Below, piece by piece: positions 1 through 7,926 of a stretch of DNA of 16,368 bases. The DNA comes from Alphaproteobacteria bacterium (GTDB taxonomy: Bacteria; Pseudomonadota; Alphaproteobacteria; Rhizobiales; Beijerinckiaceae). The notes beneath the pieces are model-generated. The model had not been told where the DNA came from. It saw only the letters and a program-made list of their open reading frames with translations, and searched no databases. The stretch is from assembly GCA_009920595.1 (NCBI GenBank), contig RFZR01000016.1, forward strand, positions 1-16,368, read 5' to 3'. A program made the translations under genes and the position numbers. How positions within the stretch are numbered: the stretch's first letter is position 1; each line of letters begins with the position of its first letter.

Positions 1-529
1 CAAGGCCGTCGCCGATGTTGTGACGGGAGTCTATCGCAAAGAGATCGGCGCGATGAACGAAGCCTTCGGCCGCGCGCGGGATATGGTCGCGTCATTCAAA
101 GAAAATGATGGTCGCCTGCCGCGTATCCTCGTTGCGAAAATGGGGCAGGATGGACATGATCGCGGTCAGAAAGTGATTGCGTCTGCATTTTCTGATTTGG
201 GTTTTGATGTCGATGTTGGCGATCTCTTCTCGACGCCGGAAGAAGCGGCGAAAGAAGCGATTGAAAAGAATGTCCACGTTGTCGGCGTCTCGACGCTTGC
301 AGCCGGCCATCTCACACTCGTGCCAGCTTTGAAGGCAGCGCTTGATCAGGCCGGTCGCTCGGACATCATGATTGTCGTTGGCGGCGTGATCCCTGAGCAG
401 GATTTCGAGGCGTTAAAACAAGCAGGTGCCGACGCGATCTTCCCGCCTGGCACGGTCGTGTCCGACGCTGCCATGAATGTGCTTGATCGTTTGAATGAAC
501 GACGCGGTTATCGACAGACACGCGCCTGA
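1..529 (+). CDS. scpA: Methylmalonyl-CoA mutase, C-terminal cobalamin-binding part (5' end outside window)
   Basis: This is the last ~176 residues of the adenosylcobalamin-dependent mutase that interconverts (R)-methylmalonyl-CoA and succinyl-CoA in propionate metabolism. The reading frame is open to the left edge (codons from base 2), so the GTG at 20 is internal and not a start. The visible part begins with the linker (VYRKEIGAMNEAF) and continues into the Rossmann-like B12 domain. DGHDRG at 149-166 is the DxHxxG motif whose His is the lower axial cobalt ligand in this family. Further downstream are VVGVSTLAAGHLTLVP, a VVGGVIP strand-turn and GADAIFPPGT, all typical of the family. The length from the motif to the stop fits a full C-terminus. 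The gene converges on the lipoprotein hydrolase with only 5 bases between the stops. The catalytic TIM barrel is outside the window, so I cannot exclude a separate small-subunit arrangement. Confidence 0.93.
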   Translation, partial: KAVADVVTGVYRKEIGAMNEAFGRARDMVASFKENDGRLPRILVAKMGQDGHDRGQKVIASAFSDLGFDVDVGDLFSTPEEAAKEAIEKNVHVVGVSTLAAGHLTLVPALKAALDQAGRSDIMIVVGGVIPEQDFEALKQAGADAIFPPGTVVSDAAMNVLDRLNERRGYRQTRA

Positions 530-534
530 AGGAG

Positions 535-1635
535 TTACTGCGTCTCGAAGATTTGCGCTTCGAAAGCTTGCGCTTGTCGTGCGTCATCCGGCGGCATTGC
601 AAGCTGTGCACCAATTGCACGAATGGCCGCCGGCGCCGCCGCAAATGTGCCATGGCGGAAAAAATCGCCTGTATCGGTATTTGAAAGATCATAAACACGC
701 ACACCGAGTTTAGCGATTTCATCGCGTTGTGCTTTATCATTCAGATCAAGTGCACCAACGCGTTGACGATCGCCCGCCAAGACACTCGAGATATTGAGCG
801 CCTTGTCATCAGCGGCGGCAAAAATTGAAACGCGCGCAAATGGACCAACACGCGCATATTGCTGCTTGAAGACCGCAAGATCGATATCGGGTGCAGCGAG
901 CATCACTTCACCAAGACGACCCGAAAGATCACCGCGGCCACCAATCGCGGATTCACGCAACGCTTCCATCGTTAGCCATGTGCCCATTGAATGTGCGAGA
1001 ATGTGAATGCGACCTACGCCCGGCATTGTGCCAAGTTCCGAGAGCACTGTTGTCAAATCATCGCGAGAGGCCGTTGCATTGTCCTTATCAGCACCATAAG
1101 CAAAAGCGCGATTTTGCGAGGGCCATGTGAAGAGAACCGGCACACCTGTAAATCCGGAGTCGGTCGCGATTTGCGCAAGGCGGAAACGCGCTTCATCATA
1201 ACCCGTATTGAACCCGTGAACATAAACAAGAATATCGCGTGCCGTACCAACGCGACCCGAAAGCTGTGCTGAAATTTCAGCACGGAACCGATCATGATCA
1301 AGCACGCGCTGACTCAAAAAAGTGAAATGAGAATTCCGACTTTCTGATCCAAAGCTTGGCCGTTCAATTTGTCCGGTTTTATGATTTTTCGGAATATTGA
1401 TGAGATTCATCAAATAATTTGTCGTTGATGAAAGCTCTGCCGTTACGGATCCATCACCATTCATTTTGCGTGATGTTGCAATGAAAATCGGCATCACATC
1501 ACCAGTTTTCACTTCAGCCGTATCCGTGAACCGTGTGCCAGTGAATCCGCTCATGCATCCGGAAAGCATCATCAGCGCAATGCCAACAATACTGAGCTTT
1601 ATGAGATGAGAGGACGGCTGGCGGATCATGTTCAT
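535..1635 (-). CDS. Lipoprotein alpha/beta hydrolase, DUF900 family
   Basis: This is a predicted membrane-anchored serine hydrolase of 366 residues; the substrate is unknown. The N-terminus has a basic start, a hydrophobic stretch (LSIVGIALMML) and a lipobox LSGC with the acylated Cys at residue 27, so the mature protein should be a lipoprotein facing the periplasm. A strand plus VHGFNT (139-144) forms the oxyanion-hole turn. AHSMG (214-218) is the nucleophile elbow with Ser216. APDID near 248-252 offers the acid and His328 in FFRHGTF the catalytic His. This spacing and the MPIFIATSR opening match DUF900 (PF05990) proteins, which are common in Alphaproteobacteria. The start at 1635 could equally be the second Met two codons later. 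It follows the asparaginase gene on the same strand after 73 bases, so co-transcription is possible but not shown. No biochemical role is assigned with confidence. Confidence 0.85.
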   Translation of the reverse strand: MNMIRQPSSHLIKLSIVGIALMMLSGCMSGFTGTRFTDTAEVKTGDVMPIFIATSRKMNGDGSVTAELSSTTNYLMNLINIPKNHKTGQIERPSFGSESRNSHFTFLSQRVLDHDRFRAEISAQLSGRVGTARDILVYVHGFNTGYDEARFRLAQIATDSGFTGVPVLFTWPSQNRAFAYGADKDNATASRDDLTTVLSELGTMPGVGRIHILAHSMGTWLTMEALRESAIGGRGDLSGRLGEVMLAAPDIDLAVFKQQYARVGPFARVSIFAAADDKALNISSVLAGDRQRVGALDLNDKAQRDEIAKLGVRVYDLSNTDTGDFFRHGTFAAAPAAIRAIGAQLAMPPDDARQAQAFEAQIFETQ

Positions 1636-1708
1636 TCGATAGATTGGTAAGTCTGGCGAGACGGCGCCTCTTTCAAGGGTGAATGAGGCGAGATTAGGAC
1701 CAGCCCTG

Positions 1709-2722
1709 TTAAGCCCCTGTCAAAACGCGTGTGGGCTTTACGGACCCAACGGTCATTCCGTTCCAATTGGTTAATGTCGGCCACGCTTTCGCATCAAAAG
1801 CACTTCGCTCTTTATCACTCATCGTAAGGAAGCGATGAACAATGCCGGCGAGCATCGCTTGTGAGGCGCGCGTCTCGCCATCATCTGCTTTGAGCGCAAT
1901 GCCCAAACCCTGTTCAGGCAAAGCCGCACAATAAACGCCTTCAGCGCCTGTTTTCACAAAAAGGCGTGCGCTGAAAATTTCCATGGCCACAGTATCAAGC
2001 CGACCTGTGCCAGCGACCATAAAGGGATGGGCTGCGGCCGCTCGCCGAAGCCGCGCAGCCGCTTTCGCTCGTTCAGGCGCAAGGCCTACGCCCGTGCCCA
2101 GCCTTGCGAAACCATGAGCGAGATTTTTGAGTGGCACGGCGTAAGTCGGAATGGAACATCCATCCGTGCCTGTCCATTCATCCCGCACGCGGAAGCCAGT
2201 CATTTCTTCACCGGCTGCGCGAATTTCCCTTTGCACGCGATGTTCGGGCTTGATGTAACCCGTGGGGTCTTCATCAAGGCCGCAAGCCAAGCAAATGAAC
2301 CCGGAATGTTTGCCCGAGCAATTATTGTGAAGGGCCGACGGCTTTTGACCATTTGCTGCCAAAGCACGCTCTGCTGCCTTGTCCGACGGCCAATGTGCGC
2401 CGCATTCGAGGCAAGTCTGGTCGCGTCCTGCCTTTTTGAGGATACCCAAAGCGGTTTCCGCGTGTTTTGGCTCACCGGAATGAGACGAAATTGCGAGCGC
2501 TAATTCTTCATCAGTGAGACCGAATCGGTCCGCAATCCCTGATTCGACCAGTGGAAGCGCCTGGAAGGCTTTCACCGCAGAGCGTGGAAAAACGGGCGTT
2601 TCAATATCCCCAAGCTCGAGGACGATCCTGCCATCAGCATCGATGACGGCAACAGACCCCCGATGTTGGGATTCGACAGCTTGGCCACGATAAACTTCGA
2701 CGAGAACGGGGTGGGTGCTCAC
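1709..2722 (-). CDS. L-asparaginase, class 3 (Rhizobium etli ReAV / asparaginase II type)
   Basis: Hydrolyses L-asparagine to aspartate and ammonia in the cytoplasm; no signal peptide is visible. I choose the GTG at 2722 (337 residues) over the more distal start at 2782, because a GGAG lies 8 bases upstream. From this start, residues described as catalytic or zinc-binding in R. etli ReAV fall at the same numbers: Ser48 and Lys51 in RSAVK, Ser80 in SSHSGE, Cys135 and Lys138 in NNCSGKH, Asp187 and Cys189 in GTDGCS. The later catalytic Lys (ReAV 263) is Lys257 in FVKTGAEG. The family (PF06089) is unrelated to classical AnsA/AnsB enzymes and combines two Ser-Lys pairs with a metal site. The gene is divergent from UDP-glucose dehydrogenase, and the 147 bases between them must hold both promoters. 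Asparagine use as a nitrogen or carbon source is the likely role. Confidence 0.93.
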   Translation of the reverse strand: MSTHPVLVEVYRGQAVESQHRGSVAVIDADGRIVLELGDIETPVFPRSAVKAFQALPLVESGIADRFGLTDEELALAISSHSGEPKHAETALGILKKAGRDQTCLECGAHWPSDKAAERALAANGQKPSALHNNCSGKHSGFICLACGLDEDPTGYIKPEHRVQREIRAAGEEMTGFRVRDEWTGTDGCSIPTYAVPLKNLAHGFARLGTGVGLAPERAKAAARLRRAAAAHPFMVAGTGRLDTVAMEIFSARLFVKTGAEGVYCAALPEQGLGIALKADDGETRASQAMLAGIVHRFLTMSDKERSAFDAKAWPTLTNWNGMTVGSVKPTRVLTGA

Positions 2723-2730
2723 AACAAACG

Positions 2731-2734
2731 CTCC
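2731..2734 (-). promoter_or_regulatory. Ribosome binding site that fixes the asparaginase start
   Basis: GGAG on the minus strand, 8 bases before the GTG at 2722. No comparable motif precedes the longer reading-frame start at 2782. Active-site numbering of the resulting protein agrees with the R. etli enzyme. Confidence 0.7.
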
Positions 2735-2869
2735 ATTAGATAGGACGAGGGTGGCAGTCGCACATCGCCGCTTTCGACACAAGGGAGCAGACTTTTCTTC
2801 GGCCTTGGGCTAGAGCGGTGGCGACGAGCGGGTCTCGAAACAGACGAATAGAATGCGGAGAACAGGTTC

Positions 2870-4174
2870 ATGCGTATTGCCATGATTGGCGCGGGTTATG
2901 TCGGGTTGGTTTCGGGGGCCTGTTTTTCGGATTTCGGTCATGAAGTGATCTGCGTCGATGCGAGCCGCGATCGGATCGATGGACTGAATCGGGGCGAGAT
3001 GCCGATTTACGAGCCTGGCCTTGCTGAACTTGTCGCAAAAAACACGCGTGAAGGTCGCCTCTCTTTCACAATGGATTTGCCCACCGCCGTTTCGAAAGCG
3101 GATGCCGTTTTCATTGCGGTTGGGACGCCCTCACGTCGTGGCGACGGTCACGCGGATTTATCTTATGTTTATGCCGCATCACGTCAGATCGCTGAAGCCA
3201 TTCATCCCGATGCGATTGTGGTAACAAAATCAACTGTGCCTGTAGGGACGGGCGATGAGGTTGAACGGATTCTGCGTGAAGTACGACCCGATGATATGAT
3301 CGAAGTTGTTTCCAATCCGGAATTTCTTCGTGAAGGTGCTGCTATTGGTGACTTCAAAAGACCAGATCGTATCGTAATTGGCACAACCAATGAACGCGCA
3401 CGCAAAGTCATGACGGAAATTTATCGACCACTTTATCTTAATGAGCCGCCACTCGTTTTCACGGATCGTCGCACATCTGAATTGATCAAATATGCTGCGA
3501 ATGCATTTCTTGCTGTCAAAATTACATACATCAACGAGATCGCCGATCTGTGTGAAGCGGTGGGTGCGAATGTGCAAGATGTTTCGCGTGGTATCGGATT
3601 GGATAACCGCATCGGCTCAAAATTTCTTCATCCTGGCCCCGGTTATGGCGGTTCATGCTTTCCAAAAGATACGCAAGCGCTTGTAAAAACGGCACAAGAT
3701 GAAGGGGTTGCCTTGCGCATTGTTGAAAGTGTTGTGGCTGTCAATGATCAGCGCAAAAGAGGCATGGCACGTCGTGTTATTACTGCGCTTGGCGGTGATG
3801 TGCGTGGTAAAACCGTTGCAATTTTGGGATTAACATTTAAACCCAACACAGATGATATGCGTGATGCACCCTCGCTTGCTTTAATAACAGCACTTCAAGA
3901 TGCAGGTGCGCAGATCCGTGCTTATGATCCACAAGGTATGGACGCTGCGGCGTCAATGACATTGAATGTGACTTTTGCCGACAATGCCTATGCGTGCGTT
4001 GAAAATTCTGACGCGCTTGTCATTGTCACTGAATGGGATGCGTTTCGTGCGCTTGATCTTGACCGTGTTCGGTCTTTGCTCAAAACACCCGTTCTTGTTG
4101 ACTTACGCAATATCTACCGCCCGGTAGAAATGCGGGCAAAAGGGTTTCATTATATCAGCGTGGGTCGTCCGTGA
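2870..4174 (+). CDS. ugd: UDP-glucose 6-dehydrogenase
   Basis: Oxidises UDP-glucose to UDP-glucuronate with two NAD+ in the cytoplasm, supplying uronic acid precursors for exopolysaccharide, capsule or LPS. The protein has 434 residues, a normal family length. The N-terminal Rossmann domain has GAGYVG (7-12) and the acidic ribose binder in VICVDA. Then come VGTPS, TKSTVPVGT and SNPEFLREG. The central dimer and active-site region has LIKYAANAFLA (Lys207, Asn211), and the catalytic cysteine is Cys263 in GGSCFPKD. The C-terminal UDP-binding domain has LGLTFKPNTDDMRDAPS and a closing DLRNIY. GGAG at 2857-2860 lies 9 bases before the ATG. It is divergent from asparaginase and convergent with mogA. 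No polysaccharide operon is adjacent, although a GT39-type transferase lies 8 kb away. UDP-N-acetylglucosamine or mannose dehydrogenases are relatives, but the motifs fit the glucose enzyme best. Confidence 0.96.
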   Translation: MRIAMIGAGYVGLVSGACFSDFGHEVICVDASRDRIDGLNRGEMPIYEPGLAELVAKNTREGRLSFTMDLPTAVSKADAVFIAVGTPSRRGDGHADLSYVYAASRQIAEAIHPDAIVVTKSTVPVGTGDEVERILREVRPDDMIEVVSNPEFLREGAAIGDFKRPDRIVIGTTNERARKVMTEIYRPLYLNEPPLVFTDRRTSELIKYAANAFLAVKITYINEIADLCEAVGANVQDVSRGIGLDNRIGSKFLHPGPGYGGSCFPKDTQALVKTAQDEGVALRIVESVVAVNDQRKRGMARRVITALGGDVRGKTVAILGLTFKPNTDDMRDAPSLALITALQDAGAQIRAYDPQGMDAAASMTLNVTFADNAYACVENSDALVIVTEWDAFRALDLDRVRSLLKTPVLVDLRNIYRPVEMRAKGFHYISVGRP

Positions 4175-4204
4175 ATTGAAACGCAGCTTCGTCGACTGTT
4201 AGAT

Positions 4205-4747
4205 TTAGCTTTTTGGTCGAAACGCTTTGCAGAATGTTTCATTCGTTTCAAAGCGATCACCGCCAATCAAATCAATGCAATAGGGAACTGCAGGAAATAC
4301 AGCATCGAGACAAGTGCGTATCGCTGAAGGTTTTCCTGGCAGATTGATGATCAGACTCTTGCCGCGAATGCCCGCGGTTTGTCGCGAGAGAATGGCGGTT
4401 GGAACTTCCTTCAAACTGGCCATACGCATCAATTCGCCAAAACCAGGCATCATTTTTTCACACACCGATTCGGTCGCTTCCGGCGTGACATCGCGGAGCG
4501 CCGGGCCAGTACCGCCTGTGGTGAGTATCAATGAACAGGATTCGCGATCGGCAAGATCGGCGAGCGCGGCCATAATGGTTGATTTCTCATCAGGAATTAG
4601 AACCGATACCGGACGCCAGGGCGAGGCCAAAAGATCTGTCAAAGCGGCAATGATTCCCGGGCCGCCTTTGTCTTCATAATCACCGCGACTGGCGCGATCC
4701 GAGATCGTGACAATGCCAATCGGAAAAGCAGCGCTCGTGAATGTCAT
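4205..4747 (-). CDS. mogA: Molybdopterin adenylyltransferase MogA
   Basis: Adenylylates molybdopterin before molybdenum insertion, a late step in molybdenum cofactor synthesis; cytoplasmic. The 180 residues match the single-domain MogA/MoaB length. The opening strand GIVTISDRAS is followed by DKGGPGI. TGGTGPALRDVTPEAT (77-92) holds the phosphate-binding TGGTG and Asp86, which is equivalent to the essential second Asp of E. coli MogA; the earlier Asp is probably Asp53 in IPDE. INLPGKPSAI (134-143) is the family's C-terminal signature. The TGGTGP(A)xRDxTP pattern favours MogA over MoaB and over the E domain of MoeA, which is longer. AAGGA and AGGGA lie just upstream of the ATG. It converges on ugd with 30 bases between the stops and diverges from cysQ; no other Moco gene is nearby. 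Confidence 0.92.
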   Translation of the reverse strand: MTFTSAAFPIGIVTISDRASRGDYEDKGGPGIIAALTDLLASPWRPVSVLIPDEKSTIMAALADLADRESCSLILTTGGTGPALRDVTPEATESVCEKMMPGFGELMRMASLKEVPTAILSRQTAGIRGKSLIINLPGKPSAIRTCLDAVFPAVPYCIDLIGGDRFETNETFCKAFRPKS

Positions 4748-4848
4748 TCCCTATAAATCCTTATCGCAAACTTGACTCTCTGCGGTCTGACCGTGAAGTG
4801 ACTTATTCGTAGCATGTGATGGACGCAATCGACAGGGATAGGCCGAGC

Positions 4849-5655
4849 ATGGATCGGGACGCGCTGGCGGAACTCTTTGGGCAGATTGCTGTTCGCGCGG
4901 GCGCCATCATTCTTCCTCATCGCATCAGGCTTGATGAGGCGCGTCGAAAAGCGGATGGCAGTCCAGTCACTGATGCCGATGAGGCCTCGGAGCGGTTTAT
5001 TCTGAGCGCGCTGCGTGACGCCGTGCCTGAAATTCCGGTGATTGCGGAAGAGGAACAAGCGGCTGGGATATCCCATGCCATCGCTGATCGATTTATCCTT
5101 GTTGATCCGCTCGATGGCACGCGCGAGTTTATTCGCGGGCGGGCTGAATTTGCCGTCAATATCGGCTTGATTGAGGGCGGTATTCCTGTAGCCGGCGCGA
5201 TTTACGCGCCGCTTCTCTCAAAACTCTGGATTGGGGGAACGCGGGCATGGACGCTGACGATTGAGCCGGGTGAAATGCTTGGGGCAGCGAACGAGCGGCG
5301 GATAATTGCCACGCGAGACGCTCCCCAAGGGCTGCTCACGGTGGTGGCGAGCCGTTCACATCCCGACCGCGCGACCGGGGAATTTATCGAGTCACTCCCG
5401 ATTGCGGAGCGGATTTCTGCCGGTTCCTCGCTTAAGTTTTGTCTTGTCGCGGAAGGGCGTGCGGATCTCTATCCGCGTTTTGGCCCGACGATGGAATGGG
5501 ACGTGGCGGCCGGACATGCGATCATTTCCGCAGCGGGGGGCGTTGTCCTTGATGGATTTGGTCGTCCCTTTCGTTACGGGAAAGAGGGGTTTCAAAGTGG
5601 CGCCTTCGTCGCTTTCGGTCGTGAAAGTCTCGCGCGTCGGATTTTTTCGGCGTGA
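4849..5655 (+). CDS. cysQ: 3'(2'),5'-bisphosphate nucleotidase CysQ
   Basis: Inositol-monophosphatase-fold phosphatase that removes the 3' phosphate from PAP, the by-product of PAPS-dependent sulfate reduction and sulfotransfer. Metal-binding motifs are in the expected order: the Lys-Asp segment KADGSPVTDADE, the EEE acidic triplet, VDPLDGTREF (motif A, DPxDGT), and WDVAAGHAI (motif B, WDxAAG) near the C-terminus. REF after the DGT is typical of CysQ rather than of inositol or fructose-1,6-bisphosphatase members. The start is uncertain. ATG 4849 has AGG six bases upstream and gives a normal N-terminus of 268 residues; GTG 4816 or ATG 4819 would add 10-11 residues and lack a visible ribosome site. 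It is divergent from mogA with about 100 bases between. Membership of a sulfur operon is not seen here. Confidence 0.9.
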   Translation: MDRDALAELFGQIAVRAGAIILPHRIRLDEARRKADGSPVTDADEASERFILSALRDAVPEIPVIAEEEQAAGISHAIADRFILVDPLDGTREFIRGRAEFAVNIGLIEGGIPVAGAIYAPLLSKLWIGGTRAWTLTIEPGEMLGAANERRIIATRDAPQGLLTVVASRSHPDRATGEFIESLPIAERISAGSSLKFCLVAEGRADLYPRFGPTMEWDVAAGHAIISAAGGVVLDGFGRPFRYGKEGFQSGAFVAFGRESLARRIFSA

Positions 5656-5710
5656 TTGATTGGTGCAGATTCTGTGCCCACCTTGCGACATTCTGACGCT
5701 GAGTAATCAT

Positions 5711-5752
5711 TTAACGTGAAGTCATGATTGCGGGACGGAATTTTCCCGTTAA
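5711..5752. repeat. Overlapping inverted repeats upstream of the permease
   Basis: TTAACG (5711-5716) pairs with CGTTAA (5747-5752). CGGGA (5731-5735) pairs with TCCCG (5744-5748). The right arms overlap by two bases, so the two stems are mutually exclusive. There is no T-run, so this is not a terminator. It could be an operator or a leader structure before the permease gene; function is not established. Confidence 0.35.
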
Positions 5753-5837
5753 GTTGACCATGTGTTAGTGAATGCATCGCAGAGATTTTTTCTCTGATGC
5801 TGCAAAGCAACAAAAATGCGCGAGGGGGCGCGAAAAG

Positions 5838-7385
5838 ATGTCGGCTGAAAATTACGATGATCATGCCAAGAAAGAGGATATGAAAGTCCTCCATTCTATG
5901 GGCTATGCACAAGAACTCGAAAGATCGATGAGTGCATTTTCAAATTTTGCGATTTCATTTTCGATCATTTGTATTTTGTCGGGCGGTATTAACTCACTCG
6001 CTCAAGCAACGGCTGGAGCCGGCGGTGGCGCGATCGGCATCGGTTGGATTGTTGGTTGTGCGGTTTCTGCGGTCTTCGGGATCGCAATGGCGCAAATTGG
6101 TTCGGCCTATCCGACAGCGGGTGGTCTTTATCATTGGGGTTCGATTCTCGGGAACCGCTTCACTGGCTGGCTGACCGCTTGGCTCAATCTTTTAGGCCTT
6201 GTTACGGTTCTTGGCGCGATCAATGTCGGCACATGGAATTTCTTTGCCGGTGCGTTTGGATTTGATGCAACAAATCTCACCAACCAAATGATCTTCCTCG
6301 TTGTGATTACGGGTGCGCAAGCGCTCGTGAATCATTTCGGCATTCGTCTGACGGCGTTGCTTACCGATTTCTCCGGCTATTTGATTTTCGGTGCCGCACT
6401 CGCTTTGACGATCGGCTGTCTTATCGCCGCGGATCATTGGGACATTTCACGGCTTTGGACCTTTACAAATTATTCCGGTCAACCGGAAGAAGGCTCTGTG
6501 TGGCCACAATCTGATTCGTTGTTCCGAGTTTTCCTTCTGGGCCTCTTGCTGCCGATCTATACCATCACTGGCTATGATGCCTCCGCTCATACGTCTGAAG
6601 AAACGAAACGCGCTGCGCATTCCGTTCCACGTGGCATTGTCTCATCGATCCTGTGGTCATCGATTGCGGGCTGGATCATGCTTTCCGCTTTCGTGATGAT
6701 GATCCCGGATATGGCCGAAGCCGCGAAGCAAGGCTGGAATGTCTTCTTCTGGGCTATTGATGCGAAAATGAACCCGACTTTCGCGAAGCTTCTTTATGTT
6801 GCGATTTTCATCTCGCAATGGCTTTGCGGCTTGGCGACAGTGACATCCGTATCGCGCATGATTTTTGCCTTCTCGCGTGACGGCGGTTTGCCCTTCTCGA
6901 AATCACTGGCCAGTGTGAGCAAAGCGCATCGCACACCAGTGGCTGCGATTTGGACAGGATCAATTCTGTCTGTGCTCTTTGTTTGGGGCACAACGGTGAT
7001 CTCGATTGCCGGCTCGTCGGCCTATTCGATCGTCGTGTCCTGCACGGTGATCTTCCTGTTCCTGTCCTTCACGGTTCCGATTGCCTTGGGTCTCTTCGCG
7101 CATGGCACGCCGAAATGGAACAAGATGGGTCCTTGGGATTTAGGGCCGGGTCTCTTCAAACTCTTTGCTGTATTGTCGATCCTCGCCATGGCGTTGATCT
7201 TCTATCTTGGCATCCAGCCGCCGAATGATTGGGCACTGTCGATCACGGTCGGCTTCTTGATCCTGACCGGGATTATCTGGTTCGCCTTTGAAAATCGTCG
7301 CTTTCAAGGTCCGCCGATTGGCGATGTGATCGCCAAGCGTCAGGCCGAAATTGCAGCGGCGGAAGCGGCCATTGGCGAAAAATAA
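5838..7385 (+). CDS. APC-superfamily amino acid / amine permease
   Basis: A polytopic inner-membrane transporter of 515 residues, probably with about 12 helices. A short acidic-basic cytoplasmic leader precedes GYAQELERSMSAFSNFAISF, then SIICILSGGI and GSAYPTAGGLYHW. This is the pattern of APC proteins in the amino acid/choline transporter branch, whose members carry GABA, choline, ethanolamine or polyamines; I judge this from motif memory, not a search. Later, GYDASAHTSEET is the conserved helix-6 region and FAFSRDGGLPFS follows helix 8. The reading frame extends up to an ATG at 5772, but that start has no ribosome site and an unusually polar leader. ATG 5838 follows a purine-rich GAGGGGG; a further ATG at 5880 is possible. 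A strong terminator lies 11 bases past the stop, so it is transcribed separately from the downstream ligase gene. Context suggests an amine or amino-alcohol substrate. Confidence 0.88.
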   Translation: MSAENYDDHAKKEDMKVLHSMGYAQELERSMSAFSNFAISFSIICILSGGINSLAQATAGAGGGAIGIGWIVGCAVSAVFGIAMAQIGSAYPTAGGLYHWGSILGNRFTGWLTAWLNLLGLVTVLGAINVGTWNFFAGAFGFDATNLTNQMIFLVVITGAQALVNHFGIRLTALLTDFSGYLIFGAALALTIGCLIAADHWDISRLWTFTNYSGQPEEGSVWPQSDSLFRVFLLGLLLPIYTITGYDASAHTSEETKRAAHSVPRGIVSSILWSSIAGWIMLSAFVMMIPDMAEAAKQGWNVFFWAIDAKMNPTFAKLLYVAIFISQWLCGLATVTSVSRMIFAFSRDGGLPFSKSLASVSKAHRTPVAAIWTGSILSVLFVWGTTVISIAGSSAYSIVVSCTVIFLFLSFTVPIALGLFAHGTPKWNKMGPWDLGPGLFKLFAVLSILAMALIFYLGIQPPNDWALSITVGFLILTGIIWFAFENRRFQGPPIGDVIAKRQAEIAAAEAAIGEK

Positions 7386-7396
7386 GGTGAGATCAG

Positions 7397-7425
7397 AAAG
7401 CGGCGGGCAATGTCCCGCCGCTTTT
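7397..7425. terminator. Bidirectional intrinsic terminator
   Basis: A perfect GCGGCGGG / CCCGCCGC stem (7400-7407 and 7414-7421) with a 6-base loop, flanked by AAA on the left and TTTT on the right. It lies between the stops of the convergent permease (7385) and DUF1153 gene (7437) and has A/T tracts suitable for ending transcription in both directions. Confidence 0.9.
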
Positions 7426-7436
7426 CATTTGCGGAC

Positions 7437-7700
7437 TCAAGCGCCGCGAATATGCCGATATTGCTGAAGGAAAGTGGCTCTCAACCCGCGCGCACCATGA
7501 CGGGTGAAATAACTCTGCCACTCCGTGAGTTCATCAAGCGTCAAACGATAACGTTCTGCGGCTTCCTCAAGACTGATGAGGCCCGCATGGATGGCTTCGA
7601 TCAATTTGGCTTTCCGGCTCATGACCCAGCGGGTTTCATGGCTTGGCGGCAGATCGGCGAGCGAAAGCGCCGCAGCCGGAGCTTGGGACGAAACAGGCAT
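7437..7700 (-). CDS. DUF1153 / SciP-family small DNA-binding protein
   Basis: An 87-residue protein of the DUF1153 family, whose characterised member SciP in Caulobacter is a helix-turn-helix protein that represses CtrA-activated promoters. Visible family features are SLADLPP near residue 12, RWVMSRKAKLIEAIHAGLIS, LEEAAERYRLTLDELTEWQ (the helix-turn-helix region) and the C-terminal HGARGLRATFLQQYR. As I recall it, canonical SciP has an RYVIGPDGSPL leader before the LADLPP element; that leader is absent here. Several core positions also differ, so this looks like a divergent paralogue rather than the cell-cycle SciP itself. The reading frame runs up to a TTG at 7709. ATG 7700 is preferred, with AGG 9-10 bases upstream. 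It diverges from the GS-like ligase gene and shares a terminator with the permease. That position would suit a local regulator, but this is inference. Confidence 0.85.
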   Translation of the reverse strand: MPVSSQAPAAALSLADLPPSHETRWVMSRKAKLIEAIHAGLISLEEAAERYRLTLDELTEWQSYFTRHGARGLRATFLQQYRHIRGA

Positions 7701-7826
7701 GATACGCAACCTGATGCAAAAGAGACGCTACAACACGCGTGATTCGAACAACAAAAACCGAATCACCGAAGCTCTTCTACCATAGGACCTTAAAAATTTA
7801 TGCTCGATCGCAATAAAAGCTGCAGC

Positions 7827-7856
7827 CGCGCCTTTTTTACGGCTTGCCAAGGCGCG
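7827..7856. repeat. Inverted repeat in the DUF1153-ligase intergenic region
   Basis: CGCGCCTT (7827-7834) and AAGGCGCG (7849-7856) form a perfect 8-bp inverted repeat with a 14-base spacer. The centre is about 85 bases upstream of the ligase start, inside the 226-base divergent promoter region (7701-7926). There is no following T-run. A regulator operator or a leader hairpin are both possible. The rest of this intergenic stretch shows nothing else I can support. Confidence 0.5.
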
Positions 7857-7926
7857 TCGTGATGGCTTTCATGATCGCTGCCATTCACTATGGATTTGTA
7901 ACCTCGCTCTGCCGCCCGGAGTCATC

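Noticed and set aside
366..740. 124-codon minus-strand frame across the mutase-hydrolase junction
   Set aside because: Overlaps two confident genes and reads as low-complexity Arg/Ser-rich sequence.
1665..1690. CGCCTC / GAGGCG stem between asparaginase and the lipoprotein gene
   Set aside because: Six base pairs, 14-base loop and no T-run; too weak to call a terminator.
2027..2503. 158-codon plus-strand open frame
   Set aside because: Antisense to asparaginase with its complete active site; no family motif in the shadow.
5655..5715. Possible sigma-54 promoter before the permease
   Set aside because: The GG and GC elements do not have the required 10-base spacing.
5592..5912. 106-codon minus-strand frame between cysQ and the permease
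   Set aside because: Covers the cysQ 3' end and the permease 5' end, has no ribosome site and no domain. It would occupy the permease leader region.
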